Assembly (NCBI GenBank): GCA_028875725.1
Contig: JAPPCR010000015.1
Location: forward strand, 434,001-498,000
DNA from: Acidobacteriota bacterium
Lineage (GTDB): Bacteria > Acidobacteriota > Thermoanaerobaculia > Multivoradales > Multivoraceae
Length of the DNA: 64,000 nucleotides
Reading direction: 5' to 3'
Of this stretch, positions 19,819-29,658 are shown piece by piece. The notes beneath the pieces were generated by a model. It worked only from the letters and a program-made list of their open reading frames with translations. It had not been told where the DNA came from and ran no database searches. Position numbers and translations under genes: made by a program. The first letter of the stretch is position 1. Every line of letters begins with the position of its first letter.

Positions 19819-20586
19819 TTACCGGACGGGATGCATGTCGAGGTCCAGGCGGTCGAAGAACTCGATGCGCTTCGGCATCGTCGCCTCGATCGTCTCCGCC
19901 ATGTCGCGGGAGATCCGCTCCGGGCGGTGCCGGACCGCGAAGAAAGGCCCGAAGCTCTCGGCGACGTCCTCCCGGCCGGGATGGTCGCGGGCGTAGTCGG
20001 AAATGTACCCGCCGTCCGCGGCCTGCGCGGCTAACCAGTCTTCGGCGGCCGCATGGACCGGATCCAGGGAGGTGTGCGCGGCCTCGTGCATCAGGATCTC
20101 TTCCAACACACCGTCGCGCAGATACTCCTCTGCCTTGCCCGTGTGGATCAGGATGTTGTCGTTGCCGCCGCCGAAGGGCTGGTCGCCGCGGTGGATCCAC
20201 ACAGTCTCGACGAACGCCCGCAGGCCCGCCGGCAGTTGGCCGATGGCCCGGGCGTAGAAGGCTGCATGGCGCTCGGCGAGAACCGGATCGCCGAGCTCCG
20301 CGTTGACCTGGACCTCCACGACCGTCTCACCCTCGAAGGTGGCGTCGAACAGGTAGGCGTCCGTCAGCACGAAGGCGTCCGCCCGTCGGTCGAACATCCT
20401 ACGGGTGTCCCGGCCCGCGTACTCGAGATTCCGCAGCGCCGAGGGATCGGACGCGACGATCAGATCGGGGTCGATGAAGGCCGTACCCCGAAACGGCGGC
20501 TCCTGCGGCACCGGCTCCGGCGCGGCGCACGCGAGGCCGAGCAACAGAACGCTGGCAGGCGCGGAGCCTTGTCGTAACCGGAACAC
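19819..20586 (-). CDS. Putative zinc-metalloprotease-like lipoprotein
   Basis: 255-aa exported protein of unknown family. The N-terminus ends in a lipobox (LLGLAC, mature Cys about residue 20), predicting an outer- or inner-membrane lipoprotein. The centre holds HEAAHTSLDP, an HExxH zinc motif with downstream acidic residues, preceded by LEEILM, as in gluzincin-like peptidases. Family members with this HEAAH motif are often annotated only as hypothetical. It is convergent with the beta-propeller gene and lies 17 bp upstream of... no coupled partner that reveals a role. The metalloprotease reading rests on the single motif. Confidence 0.65.
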   Translation of the reverse strand: MFRLRQGSAPASVLLLGLACAAPEPVPQEPPFRGTAFIDPDLIVASDPSALRNLEYAGRDTRRMFDRRADAFVLTDAYLFDATFEGETVVEVQVNAELGDPVLAERHAAFYARAIGQLPAGLRAFVETVWIHRGDQPFGGGNDNILIHTGKAEEYLRDGVLEEILMHEAAHTSLDPVHAAAEDWLAAQAADGGYISDYARDHPGREDVAESFGPFFAVRHRPERISRDMAETIEATMPKRIEFFDRLDLDMHPVR

Positions 20587-20603
20587 GGCGGCTGGCCTGG
20601 CGG

Positions 20604-21827
20604 CTACACGACGCGGACTTCCGGCACCGGCAGAATGAACCTGCCGCCGCGGCGGCGGAACTCGGCCTGCTGCTCAAGGATCTCCTCCTCGAAGTTCCAG
20701 GCCAGGAGCAGGACGTGGTCCGGCGCTGGTTTCTCCAGCAGCCGCTCCGGCGCGACGATCGGGATGTGGGAGCCCGGCGTGTAGCGGCCCTGCTTGAGCG
20801 GGCTGCGGTCGGCGATGAAGTCGAGCGTTTCCGGGCCGACACCGAAGAATTCAAGCAGCGTGCTGCCCTTGGCGGGAGCGCCGTAGCCAGCGAGACGGCG
20901 GCCGTCCGCCTTGAGTCCATTGAGGCAGTCCACGACCTCCGCCTTCAACCGGTCGACCCGCCCGGCGAACGCGCGCCAGGTGTCGACGCGGTCGATGCCG
21001 AGTTGCCTTTCGGCGGTCAGAACCTCGTCCACGCTGCGGTCCACCTCGCCCTCGCCACGCCGCATCACGGTGGCCCGGAGTTGGCCATGGTGGATCGGCA
21101 GCCGTTCCGCCCGCACGACCTCCATGCCGTGGTCCGCGAAGAGCCGCATCATCGGACCCAGCGCCCAGTAGGAGACGTGCTCGTGGTACACGGTGTCGAA
21201 CGCGAGTTGGTCGAGCAGATCGACCAGGTAGTGCGCCTCGAGGACGAAGGCGCCGCCGGGCGCCAACACTGCGTCGAGGCCGGCGACGAAGCCCGAGAGG
21301 TCGGGGATGTGCGGGAACGTGTTCGTCGCGGTCACCAGCGCCGCCCGACCCCACCGGTCAGCGATCTCGCCGGCAGTGTCCGCGCCGAAGAATCCGCGGT
21401 AGCGCTCGATCCCGGTTTCGCGGCTGAACTCGGCCAGGTTCTCGGCAGGGTCGACGCCCAAGGTCCTGGTGCCGCGGTCGCGGAAGCAGCAGAGGAGCGA
21501 AGCGTCGTTGCAGCCGATGTCGATGACCAGGCCGCCGTCGGCGAGGCCATGCCTGGCAGTGAGCGTGCCCGCCAGATCGTCGAAGTGGCCCCGCAGCGTG
21601 TCGGAGGCGGACGACACGTAGAGGTAGTCCGTGAACATCGCGGCCGGCGGTACGCGTTCGACGAGCTGCACATGGCCGCAGCCGTGGCAGAAGCCGACGC
21701 GCAGCGGGAAGCGGGGTTCGGGGCGGCTCAGGCCCTCGGCGCTCGGGAATTTGTTGGCGAGCGCGGTGCTGCCGAGGTCGAGGAACCTCTCGACGCTTGA
21801 TCCGGCACAGACGAGGCAATCAACCAT
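20604..21827 (-). CDS. NDP-sugar C-methyltransferase (TylC3/NovU type)
   Basis: 407-aa three-domain enzyme. The N-terminal zinc-binding domain has CLVC and CHGCGH cysteines; the central SAM-binding domain has LVIDIGCNDASLL; the YHEHVSYW motif is the conserved catalytic His/Tyr region of sugar C-3 methyltransferases such as TylC3; the C-terminal Rossmann-like domain has GYGAPAKGSTLLE. It should methylate a ketosugar nucleotide. It is the last gene of the heptose operon and overlaps the kinase stop by 8 nt, so its substrate is probably a keto-heptose nucleotide made by the upstream genes (inference). Confidence 0.85.
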   Translation of the reverse strand: MVDCLVCAGSSVERFLDLGSTALANKFPSAEGLSRPEPRFPLRVGFCHGCGHVQLVERVPPAAMFTDYLYVSSASDTLRGHFDDLAGTLTARHGLADGGLVIDIGCNDASLLCCFRDRGTRTLGVDPAENLAEFSRETGIERYRGFFGADTAGEIADRWGRAALVTATNTFPHIPDLSGFVAGLDAVLAPGGAFVLEAHYLVDLLDQLAFDTVYHEHVSYWALGPMMRLFADHGMEVVRAERLPIHHGQLRATVMRRGEGEVDRSVDEVLTAERQLGIDRVDTWRAFAGRVDRLKAEVVDCLNGLKADGRRLAGYGAPAKGSTLLEFFGVGPETLDFIADRSPLKQGRYTPGSHIPIVAPERLLEKPAPDHVLLLAWNFEEEILEQQAEFRRRGGRFILPVPEVRVV

Positions 21828-22827
21828 GGTGGAACGGGGCAACGAGCTGCGAGCCGTGAGACTCGTGGCCGACGGGCAACTCGTACAGGTCGGCAAGCGC
21901 CGAACGGACCGCGGCCTGCCGATCGGGCGGCACGACGAACAGAAGGAACCCGCCGCCGCCGGCGCCGCAGAGCTTGCCTCCCAGGGCGCCGGCCGCAATC
22001 GCCGCGTCGTACCAGCCGTCGATCAGCGGCGTGGTGATCGATCCCGCGAGTTCCCGCTTCATCCGCCAGCCTTCGTCGAGGAGCCGGCCGATGCCCTCGA
22101 CGTCGACGTCGCCCGCGCCGAGGTCCCGGTGCAGGTCGCGCGCCTGGTCGCGCATCCGGCAAAGCGATTCCAGGTTCAGATCGGTGCGGTCGTCCTGTTC
22201 GGAGAGGACAGCGCTGGCGTCCCGCTGGTGTCCGGTCCAGAACATGAGCACGGAACGGAACAGCTCGCGCAGCCGGTCGCCGGGGATCCGCAGGTGCTCG
22301 ACGGTCACTCCGCCGTCCGGCTTGAACGACAGCAGGTTGAGCCCGCCGTAGGCCGCCGCGTATTGGTCCTGCTTGCCGATCCGCGCGCCCAGGACATCGA
22401 TCTCGATGTGGCAGGCCTCCTCCGCCAGTTGCCCTGCCGAGGCGCGCTCGCCCCTGTAGGAGTGCAGCGCGTTCAGCAGGCCGACGGCGAAGGCGCTCGA
22501 GCCGCCGAGGCCCGTGGAAGCCGGCACGTCGCCGACGGTCGAGATGTAGACCGGCGGGTCGACGGCCACGAAGCGCAGGCACTCGCGGGCGATGTTGTTG
22601 TCCAGTTCGTCGATCCGTTCGACCTGTTCGCTCCGCGAGTAGTTGACGCGCACCGGCTCGAAGAAGAGCTCGCTGTGGCGCTTCACCGTGACGTAGACGT
22701 AGCGGTCGATCGTGGTCGAGAGCACGGCGCCGCCCTCGCGCCGGTAGAACGCCGGCAGGTCGGTGCCTCCGCCGACCAGAGACACCCGCAGCGGAGTGCG
22801 GGTCACGATCAGCCTGGACTGGTCCAC
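21820..22827 (-). CDS. hddA: GHMP kinase, D-glycero-D-manno-heptose 7-phosphate kinase-like
   Basis: 335-aa GHMP-family sugar kinase. The N-terminal RTPLRVSLVGGGTDLPAFY is characteristic of HddA-type heptose kinases. The ATP loop is VPASTGLGGSSAFAVGLLNAL and the third motif GGKLCGAGGGGFLLF. HddA phosphorylates heptose 7-phosphate at C1. The assignment is strengthened by the GmhB-like phosphatase and HddC-like nucleotidyltransferase in the same operon. Fucokinase-type members look similar, so the substrate is inferred. Confidence 0.8.
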   Translation of the reverse strand: MDQSRLIVTRTPLRVSLVGGGTDLPAFYRREGGAVLSTTIDRYVYVTVKRHSELFFEPVRVNYSRSEQVERIDELDNNIARECLRFVAVDPPVYISTVGDVPASTGLGGSSAFAVGLLNALHSYRGERASAGQLAEEACHIEIDVLGARIGKQDQYAAAYGGLNLLSFKPDGGVTVEHLRIPGDRLRELFRSVLMFWTGHQRDASAVLSEQDDRTDLNLESLCRMRDQARDLHRDLGAGDVDVEGIGRLLDEGWRMKRELAGSITTPLIDGWYDAAIAAGALGGKLCGAGGGGFLLFVVPPDRQAAVRSALADLYELPVGHESHGSQLVAPFHHG

Positions 22828-22849
22828 GTCTGCGAGAGTTCCAGCCGCC

Positions 22850-23299
22850 TCAGCCGTGCCGGAGCGCCCAGTCGTAGGGGATCCGGTCCGTGAAGGGATC
22901 GAGGCGCTCCATCTCGTCCGGGTCGTGCGGCTCGGTGGCGGCGTTCGCCATGATCACCTGCCTGTCGCCGTACGCCTTGTAGCCGTTGGCGATCCCCGGC
23001 GGAATCTGGACCAGGACGTAGTTGTCCTCGCCGAAGAAAACCTCCTGGAGTTCGCCGCGGGTCGGCGAGTCCTCACGCAGGTCGTACATCACGAGCTTGG
23101 CCCGGCCGCTGATCACCGCGTTGTTGACGGTCATCGACCGGTGGATGTGCCAGGCCTTGATCGTTCCCGGCCAGGCGGTCGAGAAGTAGATCTCCCCGAA
23201 GCCGAGGAAATGCTCGTCCGTGGCCTTCAGCATGTGCATGATCTTGCCCCGCTCGTCGACGATCTGACGAAGCGGAACCACCTTGACGCCCTGAATCAT
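22850..23299 (-). CDS. RmlC-like cupin sugar epimerase
   Basis: 149-aa cupin related to dTDP-4-dehydrorhamnose 3,5-epimerase. The motif [21 protein letters not shown] corresponds to the active-site His strand, followed by AKLVMYDLR and the [13 protein letters not shown] segment that matches the RmlC PPG-H-G-F region. It is shorter than classical RmlC (about 180 aa), as in the small WbmF/FdtA-like members. A GGAGGAG Shine-Dalgarno precedes it and its start overlaps the SDR stop (ATGA). It would epimerise or isomerise the 4-keto sugar in this pathway. Confidence 0.8.
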   Translation of the reverse strand: MIQGVKVVPLRQIVDERGKIMHMLKATDEHFLGFGEIYFSTAWPGTIKAWHIHRSMTVNNAVISGRAKLVMYDLREDSPTRGELQEVFFGEDNYVLVQIPPGIANGYKAYGDRQVIMANAATEPHDPDEMERLDPFTDRIPYDWALRHG

Positions 23300-24372
23300 C
23301 CTTTCTCCTCCCGTTCTGTCTCTTCACCGCTGGCCTTCCAGCGCAGAGAGCCGTCCAGCCGTCCCGAGCCGAGCAGCCGCTCGAGCCAGCGCAGGCGAAC
23401 GAAGCGCGGGTCGCCGTAGAGCCCCGCATCGAGGCCGATGTCGCGGTAGTCCGCGATCAACCGCTTCGCGCCGGCGGCCGCGTCCCGGAACTCGAAGTCG
23501 GGGAAGGCGCGAGCGAACTTCTCGAACGAGGCCCGATAGGTGCGCTGGTCCGCGCCCGGCTCGCCGCGGACTTCGATTTCGCAGCCGGACACCAGGTCCG
23601 CAGCGATCTCGGCGAGTTCGATCACCCGGTGGTTCAGATGGTCGCCCCCGGTGTTGAAGGCCTCGTTGTGAACGACCGAGAGCGGCGCTTCAAGCACCCG
23701 GCCGAATGCCGCCGCCACGTCCTCGACGTGGACGACCGGCCGCCACGGCTTGCCGTCGCCGAAGACGACGACCCGCCTGTTGGCGAAGGCGGCCCCCGTC
23801 AGATCGTTCAGGACCGTGTCGAATCGCATCCGGGGCGACAGCCCGTAGACCGTGCCGTTGCGCAGGAACGTCGGCGAGAAACCGTCGCTCGCGAGTTGCC
23901 GGATCGCCTCCTCGCTCCGGACCTTGGAACGCGCGTAGAGGGTCCGCGGGTCGAGCGGCGAAGTTTCGTCCACCGTTTCCGTGCTGGACTGGCCGTACAT
24001 GATGCAGGACGACGAGAACAGGAAGCGACGCACCTCGGCCTCCCGCGCGAGTTCCGCCAGACGCACGGAAGAACGATGGTTGATCTCCTCCGTCCAGGTC
24101 TCGTCCAGGTTGCCGATCGGGTCGTTCGAGAGCGCAGCGAGATGGATGACTGCGTAGAAGGCGCGCAGGTCGGCCGGCTCCAGGTCCCGGATGTCCTTGC
24201 GGATGGACGGAATCGGCAGCGGGTCGCCGGAGATCGTGCCTTCGTCGAAGTAGCCGGTATCGAGCCCGACGACGTCGTAGCCGTGCTCGATCAGATACGG
24301 CGCCATGACCGAGCCGAGGTAACCGCGGTGGCCGGTGACCAGGACCGGGCGTCGAACGAAGGCGGAACTCAT
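23296..24372 (-). CDS. NAD-dependent sugar epimerase/dehydratase (extended SDR)
   Basis: 358-aa extended short-chain dehydrogenase. The cofactor motif [12 protein letters not shown] at the N-terminus, SSSCIMYG and the catalytic YARSK (YxxxK) are intact. Such enzymes act on nucleotide sugars as 4-epimerases, 4,6-dehydratases or reductases. It is coupled by ATGA on both sides, to the nucleotidyltransferase-phosphatase fusion and the RmlC-like cupin. The best reading is oxidation or dehydration of a heptose nucleotide, but the specific reaction cannot be called. Confidence 0.85.
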   Translation of the reverse strand: MSSAFVRRPVLVTGHRGYLGSVMAPYLIEHGYDVVGLDTGYFDEGTISGDPLPIPSIRKDIRDLEPADLRAFYAVIHLAALSNDPIGNLDETWTEEINHRSSVRLAELAREAEVRRFLFSSSCIMYGQSSTETVDETSPLDPRTLYARSKVRSEEAIRQLASDGFSPTFLRNGTVYGLSPRMRFDTVLNDLTGAAFANRRVVVFGDGKPWRPVVHVEDVAAAFGRVLEAPLSVVHNEAFNTGGDHLNHRVIELAEIAADLVSGCEIEVRGEPGADQRTYRASFEKFARAFPDFEFRDAAAGAKRLIADYRDIGLDAGLYGDPRFVRLRWLERLLGSGRLDGSLRWKASGEETEREEKG

Positions 24373-25592
24373 CCCGCCACCGCCGTTCTGCCGGCCGCCT
24401 GAAGGCCCAGCAGCCGCTCGGCGTGCGCGAGCAGCGGTTCGCTCCCGGTGACCAGGCCGAACGGGCAGCCCGCGGCATCGGCCGCCTGCCCGTCGCGCTC
24501 GTCGTCGCCCAGAAACGTCGTCCGGGTGAGGTCGAGGTGATGGTCCCGCTGCGCCATGAAGAGCATCCCCGGCGCCGGTTTGCGACAGTCGCAACCTTCG
24601 TCCCAGCCGTGCGGGCAGTAGTAGATGCGGTCGATGCGTCCGCCCGCCTCCTCCGCTTCGCCGCAAAGACGCCGATGGACCGCGGCCAGATCGTCCTCGG
24701 TCATTCGCCCCCGCGCGATTCCCGGCTGGTTCGACACGACCAGCACCCGCCAGCCGGCCCGGTTGAAGGCGGTGAGCGCCTCGCGCGCCCCCGGCAGCCA
24801 GCGGAACTCCTCCGGCCTGCAGACGTACTCGGCCCTCGGCGGGCGCACGTTCAGCACGCCGTCGCGATCGAGGATGATCGTCGGCGTGCGGGCGAAGAAC
24901 GCCTCGGTCAGCGGCAACCGCTCGTGACCGCCGACGCTGTAGTAGCGGTGCTCGCTCCAGTAGGCGTGAAGCTGGCCGCGCGCGGTCAGCGCCGGGTAGA
25001 CCGCTTCCTCGAACAGCTCCTGGCGGTCCGGCAGGAGCGGCAGCACCGCCGACTTCTCGAGGATCGCGTAGCTGATCTCGACGCCGCTGAGCCCGGGCGT
25101 CGTCCGGCCGCGGTCGAAGACGGTGACGAAGCCGTCCTCCCCGACGATCACGCTGTCCCGGGTGTAGCCGTCCCGGTTCCCGTAGACGGTGATCTGGGCC
25201 GCCGCCCCGGAATCGACGTAGGCGCGCCACATCCGGTCGAACTGCATCGGCCAGTAGTTGTCGCAGTAGAGGAGCAGGAACCGGTCCTCGAGCTGATCGG
25301 CGGCGTCCTTGACCCGGTGTGCCGTCAGGTCATCCGGAGCCGTCACCCGGTGGCTGATCTCGACACCGTAGGCCGAGCCGTCGCCGAAGTGGTCGATCAT
25401 CGCCTCCGCGCGGTAGCCGAGCAGCAGCAGGACGCGCTCGAAGCCCTGCTCGCGCAGCATGTCGACGACGTGGCCGAGGAAGGGCTTGCCGTGGAACGGA
25501 ATCAACGCCTTCGGCAGAGTGTCCGTCAGCGGTGCCAGGCGGGTGCCCCGGCCACCGGCCAGGATCACGGCCTGGGTAGGTTTAGCCCGCAT
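24369..25592 (-). CDS. Fused heptose-1-phosphate nucleotidyltransferase and GmhB-like bisphosphate phosphatase
   Basis: 407-aa bifunctional protein. Residues 1-235 form a nucleotidyltransferase with [20 protein letters not shown], as in HddC. Residues 236-407 are a HAD phosphatase with the nucleophile motif LDRDGVLN (Asp242/Asp244), SNQPGIARG, and the zinc loop [14 protein letters not shown] typical of D-glycero-D-manno-heptose 1,7-bisphosphate phosphatase GmhB. With the kinase downstream it supplies three of the four steps to an NDP-heptose; the isomerase GmhA is not in the window. It begins the operon. Confidence 0.85.
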   Translation of the reverse strand: MRAKPTQAVILAGGRGTRLAPLTDTLPKALIPFHGKPFLGHVVDMLREQGFERVLLLLGYRAEAMIDHFGDGSAYGVEISHRVTAPDDLTAHRVKDAADQLEDRFLLLYCDNYWPMQFDRMWRAYVDSGAAAQITVYGNRDGYTRDSVIVGEDGFVTVFDRGRTTPGLSGVEISYAILEKSAVLPLLPDRQELFEEAVYPALTARGQLHAYWSEHRYYSVGGHERLPLTEAFFARTPTIILDRDGVLNVRPPRAEYVCRPEEFRWLPGAREALTAFNRAGWRVLVVSNQPGIARGRMTEDDLAAVHRRLCGEAEEAGGRIDRIYYCPHGWDEGCDCRKPAPGMLFMAQRDHHLDLTRTTFLGDDERDGQAADAAGCPFGLVTGSEPLLAHAERLLGLQAAGRTAVAG

Positions 25593-25632
25593 GTTTCACC
25601 GACGTCCGTAGCGAGGGCGAGCCTACTCCGTT

Positions 25633-28119
25633 TCAGCTCCGAACGCGGCTGTTGCCAGGGTCGTACATGGGTCGGAGGGAGGCCTCGGTGGGGACGCGGA
25701 CGCCGGCGACCTCGATCTCGAAGCGACTGGGCAGTTCGGGGAAGTCCGGCAACAGCGACATGGGGACGTAGCCGAGGCCGACGGCCGCTCCCAGGCTGTG
25801 GCCGTAGTTCCCGGAGGTGACGTAGCCGGCGATTTCGTCGCCCAGCCAGATCGGTTCGTTGTGGTAGAGCAACGGCTGCGGATCCCGGAGCCTGAACTGG
25901 ATCAGGCGCTTCGGGACGCCGTTCTCCTTCTGCCTGAGCAGCGCCTCGCGGCCGATGAAGCCGCCGGCCTTGTCGAACTCGACGGCGAACCCAAGGCCGG
26001 CTTCGAGCGGCGAGTCCTGATCGGTGATGTCGTGGCCCCAGTGGCGGTAGGCCTTCTCGATGCGCAGCGAGTCCAGGGCGTGGTAGCCAGCATGGACGAG
26101 ACCGAAGGCCTCGCCGGCAGCCGCGATCTCGTCGTAGACGCCGGCCATGAACTCCGTGGGAACGTAGAGCTCCCAACCGAGTTCGCCGACATAGGTGATG
26201 CGCGACGCCCGCACCAGGCCGTAGCCCAGTTCGATCTCGCGGCTGGTCGCGAACGGGAACGCTTCGTTGGCCAGGTTGGCCGGCGTGAGGGACTGCAGCA
26301 GCGCGCGGGAAGCCGGGCCCATCAGGGAGATCACGCCCATCGCCGAGGTCACGTTCGTCAGCACACAGTGCGCGTCGCTCGGAATGTGGCCCTTGAGCCA
26401 GTGAAAGTCACGCGTTTCCGAGGTGGTGGCGGTGACGATGAGGAAACTGTCTTCCGCGAGCCGCGTCACCGTGAGATCCGCCTCGATGCCGCCCCGCTCG
26501 TTGAGCCACTGGGTGTAGACGATGCGGCCGGGACGCACGTCGACGTCGTTGGCGCAGACCCGGTTGAGTACTCCCGCCGCATCCCGGCCTTCCAGACGGA
26601 ACTTCGCGAACGACGACTGGTCGAACAGTCCCACGTTCTCGCGCACGGCCCGATGTTCGGCGGCCGAGTACTCGAACCAGTTCTGGCGCCCGTAGCTGTA
26701 CTCATAGCGGGCCGGTACGCCCTCCGGCGCGTACCAGTTCGGTCGCTCCCAGCCGGCGAGTTCACCGTGACAGGCGCCGGCGGCCTCCAGACGGTCGTAC
26801 AGCGGTGACCGGCGCACGCCCCTCGCCGTCTCGAACTGGCGATAGGGGTAGTGCATGGCGTAGAGGAGACCCAGACTCTCGGAGACCCGCTCCTGCAGGT
26901 ACTTGCGGTTGCCCTGGAAGGGCATGCTGCGGCGCACGTCGACTTCCCAGAGATCGGCCGGCGGATGCCCTTCGAGAATCCACTCGGAGACGACCTGGCC
27001 GATCCCGCCCGCGGACTGGATCCCGATCGAGTTCAGGCCGGCCGCGACGAAGCAGTTCTCGCACTCTGGCGCCGGACCGAGGTGGTAGCGGACGTCCGGC
27101 GTGAAGCTCTCCGGGCCGCAGAAGAGCTGCAGGACCTCGGCCGACTGGAGTGCCGGCATCCGCTCCCTGGCGCCGCGGAGCAACGGCTCAAAGTGCTCGC
27201 GGTTGGCGGCGATCTCGTCGAAGCAGAAGTCCTCGGGAATGCCGTCCATGCCCCAGGGCCGCGCGTTCGGCTCGAAGACGCCGACGATCAGCTTGCCCGC
27301 GTCGTACCGGAAGTACGAGATGGCGTCATAGTCCCGCATAACGGGCAGGTCCGCGTCAAGCCCCTCGACGGAGTCGAACCGGACGTAGTAGTGCTCGCAC
27401 GCATGGAGCGGAACGTTGACGCCGATCGACGCGGCCAACTCCCGGGTCCACATGCCGGCGCAGAGGACGACGCAGTCGGCATCGATGTCCCCCTGCTCCG
27501 TGGCCACGCCCACGACACGTCCCCCGACGGTGCGAACGGCGGTCACCGGCACCTGCTCGACGATCCGGGCGCCGGCGGCGCGGGCGCCCGCGGCCAGCGC
27601 CAGGGTGACGTCCGTCGGGTTCGCATAGCCGTCGCCCGGAATGTGCAGTCCGCCGAGCAGGTCGGACGTCTCGAGCAGCGGCACCCGCTCCCCGATCGTC
27701 TTCGCCGTCACCACATTGACCGGCAGCCCGAGCACCTTCGCCAGTGAAGCCGCACGCCTGAGTTCCTCGAACCGCTCGGGGTCCGCGGTGACCGAGAAGG
27801 AACCGCAGCGGCGATAGCCCGTCGACTGTCCGGTTTCCTGCTCGAGGCGAGCGTAGAGCTCGCTCGTGTAGCGGGCGAGATTCGTCATCGTGACCGACTG
27901 CCGCAACTGGCCGAGCAGGCCGGCGGCATGCCAGGTCGTGCCGGAAGTGATCTGCCGGCGCTCGAGCAGCAGGACATCTGAGCACCCCGAGCGTGCGAGG
28001 TGGTAGGCGACCGAGCAACCGATCACGCCGCCGCCGATCACGATCACGCTCGCGCGGCGCGGCAACTCCGCCGCGCCTTGGCGCCCTGGTTCTCGCTCTC
28101 GTCCGGTCTCCGGGCGCAT
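25633..28119 (-). CDS. Dimethylglycine/sarcosine dehydrogenase family flavoprotein
   Basis: 828-aa two-part enzyme. The N-terminal half is an FAD-binding D-amino-acid-oxidase-like domain (VIVIGGGVIGCSVAYHLARSG; SGTTWHAAGLLGQLR, where the His is the usual covalent FAD site region), followed by the FAO_M bridging domain. The C-terminal half is a GcvT aminomethyltransferase-like domain that hands the methyl group to tetrahydrofolate (GWELYVPTEF, KAYRHWGHDI, GREALL). It oxidatively demethylates N-methylated glycines, as in choline or betaine breakdown. It has no signal peptide and so is cytoplasmic. The exact substrate (dimethylglycine or sarcosine) is open. Confidence 0.87.
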   Translation of the reverse strand: MRPETGREREPGRQGAAELPRRASVIVIGGGVIGCSVAYHLARSGCSDVLLLERRQITSGTTWHAAGLLGQLRQSVTMTNLARYTSELYARLEQETGQSTGYRRCGSFSVTADPERFEELRRAASLAKVLGLPVNVVTAKTIGERVPLLETSDLLGGLHIPGDGYANPTDVTLALAAGARAAGARIVEQVPVTAVRTVGGRVVGVATEQGDIDADCVVLCAGMWTRELAASIGVNVPLHACEHYYVRFDSVEGLDADLPVMRDYDAISYFRYDAGKLIVGVFEPNARPWGMDGIPEDFCFDEIAANREHFEPLLRGARERMPALQSAEVLQLFCGPESFTPDVRYHLGPAPECENCFVAAGLNSIGIQSAGGIGQVVSEWILEGHPPADLWEVDVRRSMPFQGNRKYLQERVSESLGLLYAMHYPYRQFETARGVRRSPLYDRLEAAGACHGELAGWERPNWYAPEGVPARYEYSYGRQNWFEYSAAEHRAVRENVGLFDQSSFAKFRLEGRDAAGVLNRVCANDVDVRPGRIVYTQWLNERGGIEADLTVTRLAEDSFLIVTATTSETRDFHWLKGHIPSDAHCVLTNVTSAMGVISLMGPASRALLQSLTPANLANEAFPFATSREIELGYGLVRASRITYVGELGWELYVPTEFMAGVYDEIAAAGEAFGLVHAGYHALDSLRIEKAYRHWGHDITDQDSPLEAGLGFAVEFDKAGGFIGREALLRQKENGVPKRLIQFRLRDPQPLLYHNEPIWLGDEIAGYVTSGNYGHSLGAAVGLGYVPMSLLPDFPELPSRFEIEVAGVRVPTEASLRPMYDPGNSRVRS

Positions 28120-28156
28120 CTTCGTTCGAGGTTCGTTTGAGACTCGTTCCGGATGC

Positions 28157-29596
28157 TCAGCCGAGCAGGCTCTTCGCCCGCTGCGCCGCCCTGATTCCGC
28201 CGCCGATCGCGCCGTCGATGAAGCCGCGCCAGCCTTCCCCGTGGTCGCCCGAGCCGAACAGGATGCGGCCCCGGTCCCGCTGGAACTCGTCGTAGTGGCG
28301 AGTCACCCAGCCGGGCCGGTACACGGCCCAGGTGCCCCGCGAGTACGGGTCGCCGTTCCAGTCGTGGCTCATGCTGCCGATCAGCTCCGCGCGCGGGACG
28401 TGAGCCCGCAGCGCCCGCTGCACCGCGTCGCCGTCGTTCACGTCGAGGTCGGCGGGGTCCTTGCCGAACGCCACCAGCAGCGTGTAGTTCGCGGCCTGCT
28501 TGTAGGTCATCACGAAGTCGATCGGCTCGCCGATCGCGTAGGTGGCGACATTGCCGACATCGCCTTCGGCCTTGAGCAGGAGCTTGAAGCCGGCGCCGGC
28601 GTGGCGCTGCCGGCCCGCCTCGACCACGCCGGCGGCGAGCGGAGGGTCGAAGGCGACGTCCGCGATCGTGTTCATCGGCAGGCAGCAGATGACGGCCCGG
28701 CACTGGATCTCTTCGCCTGCGCCGGTGACCACCACGGCCCCGTCGCCGCGATCGCGGATGGACTCGACGGGCGTCTCGAGTCTCGCCTCGAATCCCGCGT
28801 CGGCGACCATTGCCTGGAGCAGGCTCCGCGTGCCGCGCTTCAGCTTGAAGCGCGCGACGGAGTCTTCCACCGTTGGCAGGAAGCCGCCGCCGGCGAGGTG
28901 CCAGCGCATCAGCTCCAGGTAGGACATCGTCTCCGGCTGGCCGTTCGCCATGATCGCGATGACGGCTCGCAGATAGCTCCGCTGGAGGGACGAGAGCTCG
29001 AGCCGCTCGATGTGGTCCGTCGCGCTGAGCCGGTCCGCGGCGAGCGCGGCGTCGCGGTTGTGGAGGATGTCCCACGCCCGCGGAACGATCCATCGCGCCT
29101 CCGCGTGGTAGAGCCGCCAGGCCTCGTAGGTCTCGACGTACCGGGCCTCCGTCAGCCGGATGCGCTCGCCGTCCGCGATCAGGTAGCCGGTATCCGCCAC
29201 CGCGCCGGGGGTCTCCTCGATCTCCAGGCCGTAGCGTTCCTTCTCGGCCCAGACGAAGGGCTGGGTGTGGTGGATCCAGGTGCCCCCGAGTTCGACCTGG
29301 TCGCCGTCGAAGTCGGCGGTCCAGGTGCGGCCGCCGAGCCGGTCGCGCGCTTCGAGCAGCAGCGTCGAGTAGCCGTTCTTCATCGAATCGCGCGCGGCGG
29401 CGACACCGGCGAAGCCACCGCCGACCACCACGACATCGACGTCGTGCCCGCGAACGGCGGACCGGCGGCGCGTGGAAGCGGCGGCGGCAGCGCTTGCCAG
29501 GACTGCCTTCCCCGCGAACAGCGATGACACCCCGACGACGAACTGCCGGCGACTGGCGGTTGCGCTTGCCAAGTTCGGCGCCACGGTTGGAGTCAT
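28157..29596 (-). CDS. Tat-exported flavin monoamine oxidase
   Basis: 479-aa FAD amine oxidase. A Tat signal (ASRRQFVVGVSSLFAG) covers the first ~40 residues, so it works in the periplasm. The dinucleotide-binding motif VVVVGGGFAGVAAA, the EARDRLGGRTWTA motif and the C-terminal GSGDHGEGWRGFIDGAIGGG FAD motif are those of the MAO/polyamine-oxidase family. The ATG at 29596 is chosen from the signal peptide; the frame runs on for 2 kb only as antisense. It is divergent from another Tat flavoenzyme across 51 bp. Amine substrate unknown. Confidence 0.87.
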   Translation of the reverse strand: MTPTVAPNLASATASRRQFVVGVSSLFAGKAVLASAAAAASTRRRSAVRGHDVDVVVVGGGFAGVAAARDSMKNGYSTLLLEARDRLGGRTWTADFDGDQVELGGTWIHHTQPFVWAEKERYGLEIEETPGAVADTGYLIADGERIRLTEARYVETYEAWRLYHAEARWIVPRAWDILHNRDAALAADRLSATDHIERLELSSLQRSYLRAVIAIMANGQPETMSYLELMRWHLAGGGFLPTVEDSVARFKLKRGTRSLLQAMVADAGFEARLETPVESIRDRGDGAVVVTGAGEEIQCRAVICCLPMNTIADVAFDPPLAAGVVEAGRQRHAGAGFKLLLKAEGDVGNVATYAIGEPIDFVMTYKQAANYTLLVAFGKDPADLDVNDGDAVQRALRAHVPRAELIGSMSHDWNGDPYSRGTWAVYRPGWVTRHYDEFQRDRGRILFGSGDHGEGWRGFIDGAIGGGIRAAQRAKSLLG

Positions 29597-29658
29597 GGTC
29601 GCGCAGAAGACTCTAGCGGAACCCGAATGTACACTCGACTCCAGACCATGACACCAAC
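29586..29658. repeat. Inverted repeat spanning two divergent start codons
   Basis: 29586-29600 and 29644-29658 are reverse complements over 15 nt with one mismatch; each arm contains the ATG and next codons (Met-Thr-Pro-Thr) of one of the two divergent flavoenzyme genes. The 43 bp between the arms must hold both promoters or one shared control site. Confidence 0.5.
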
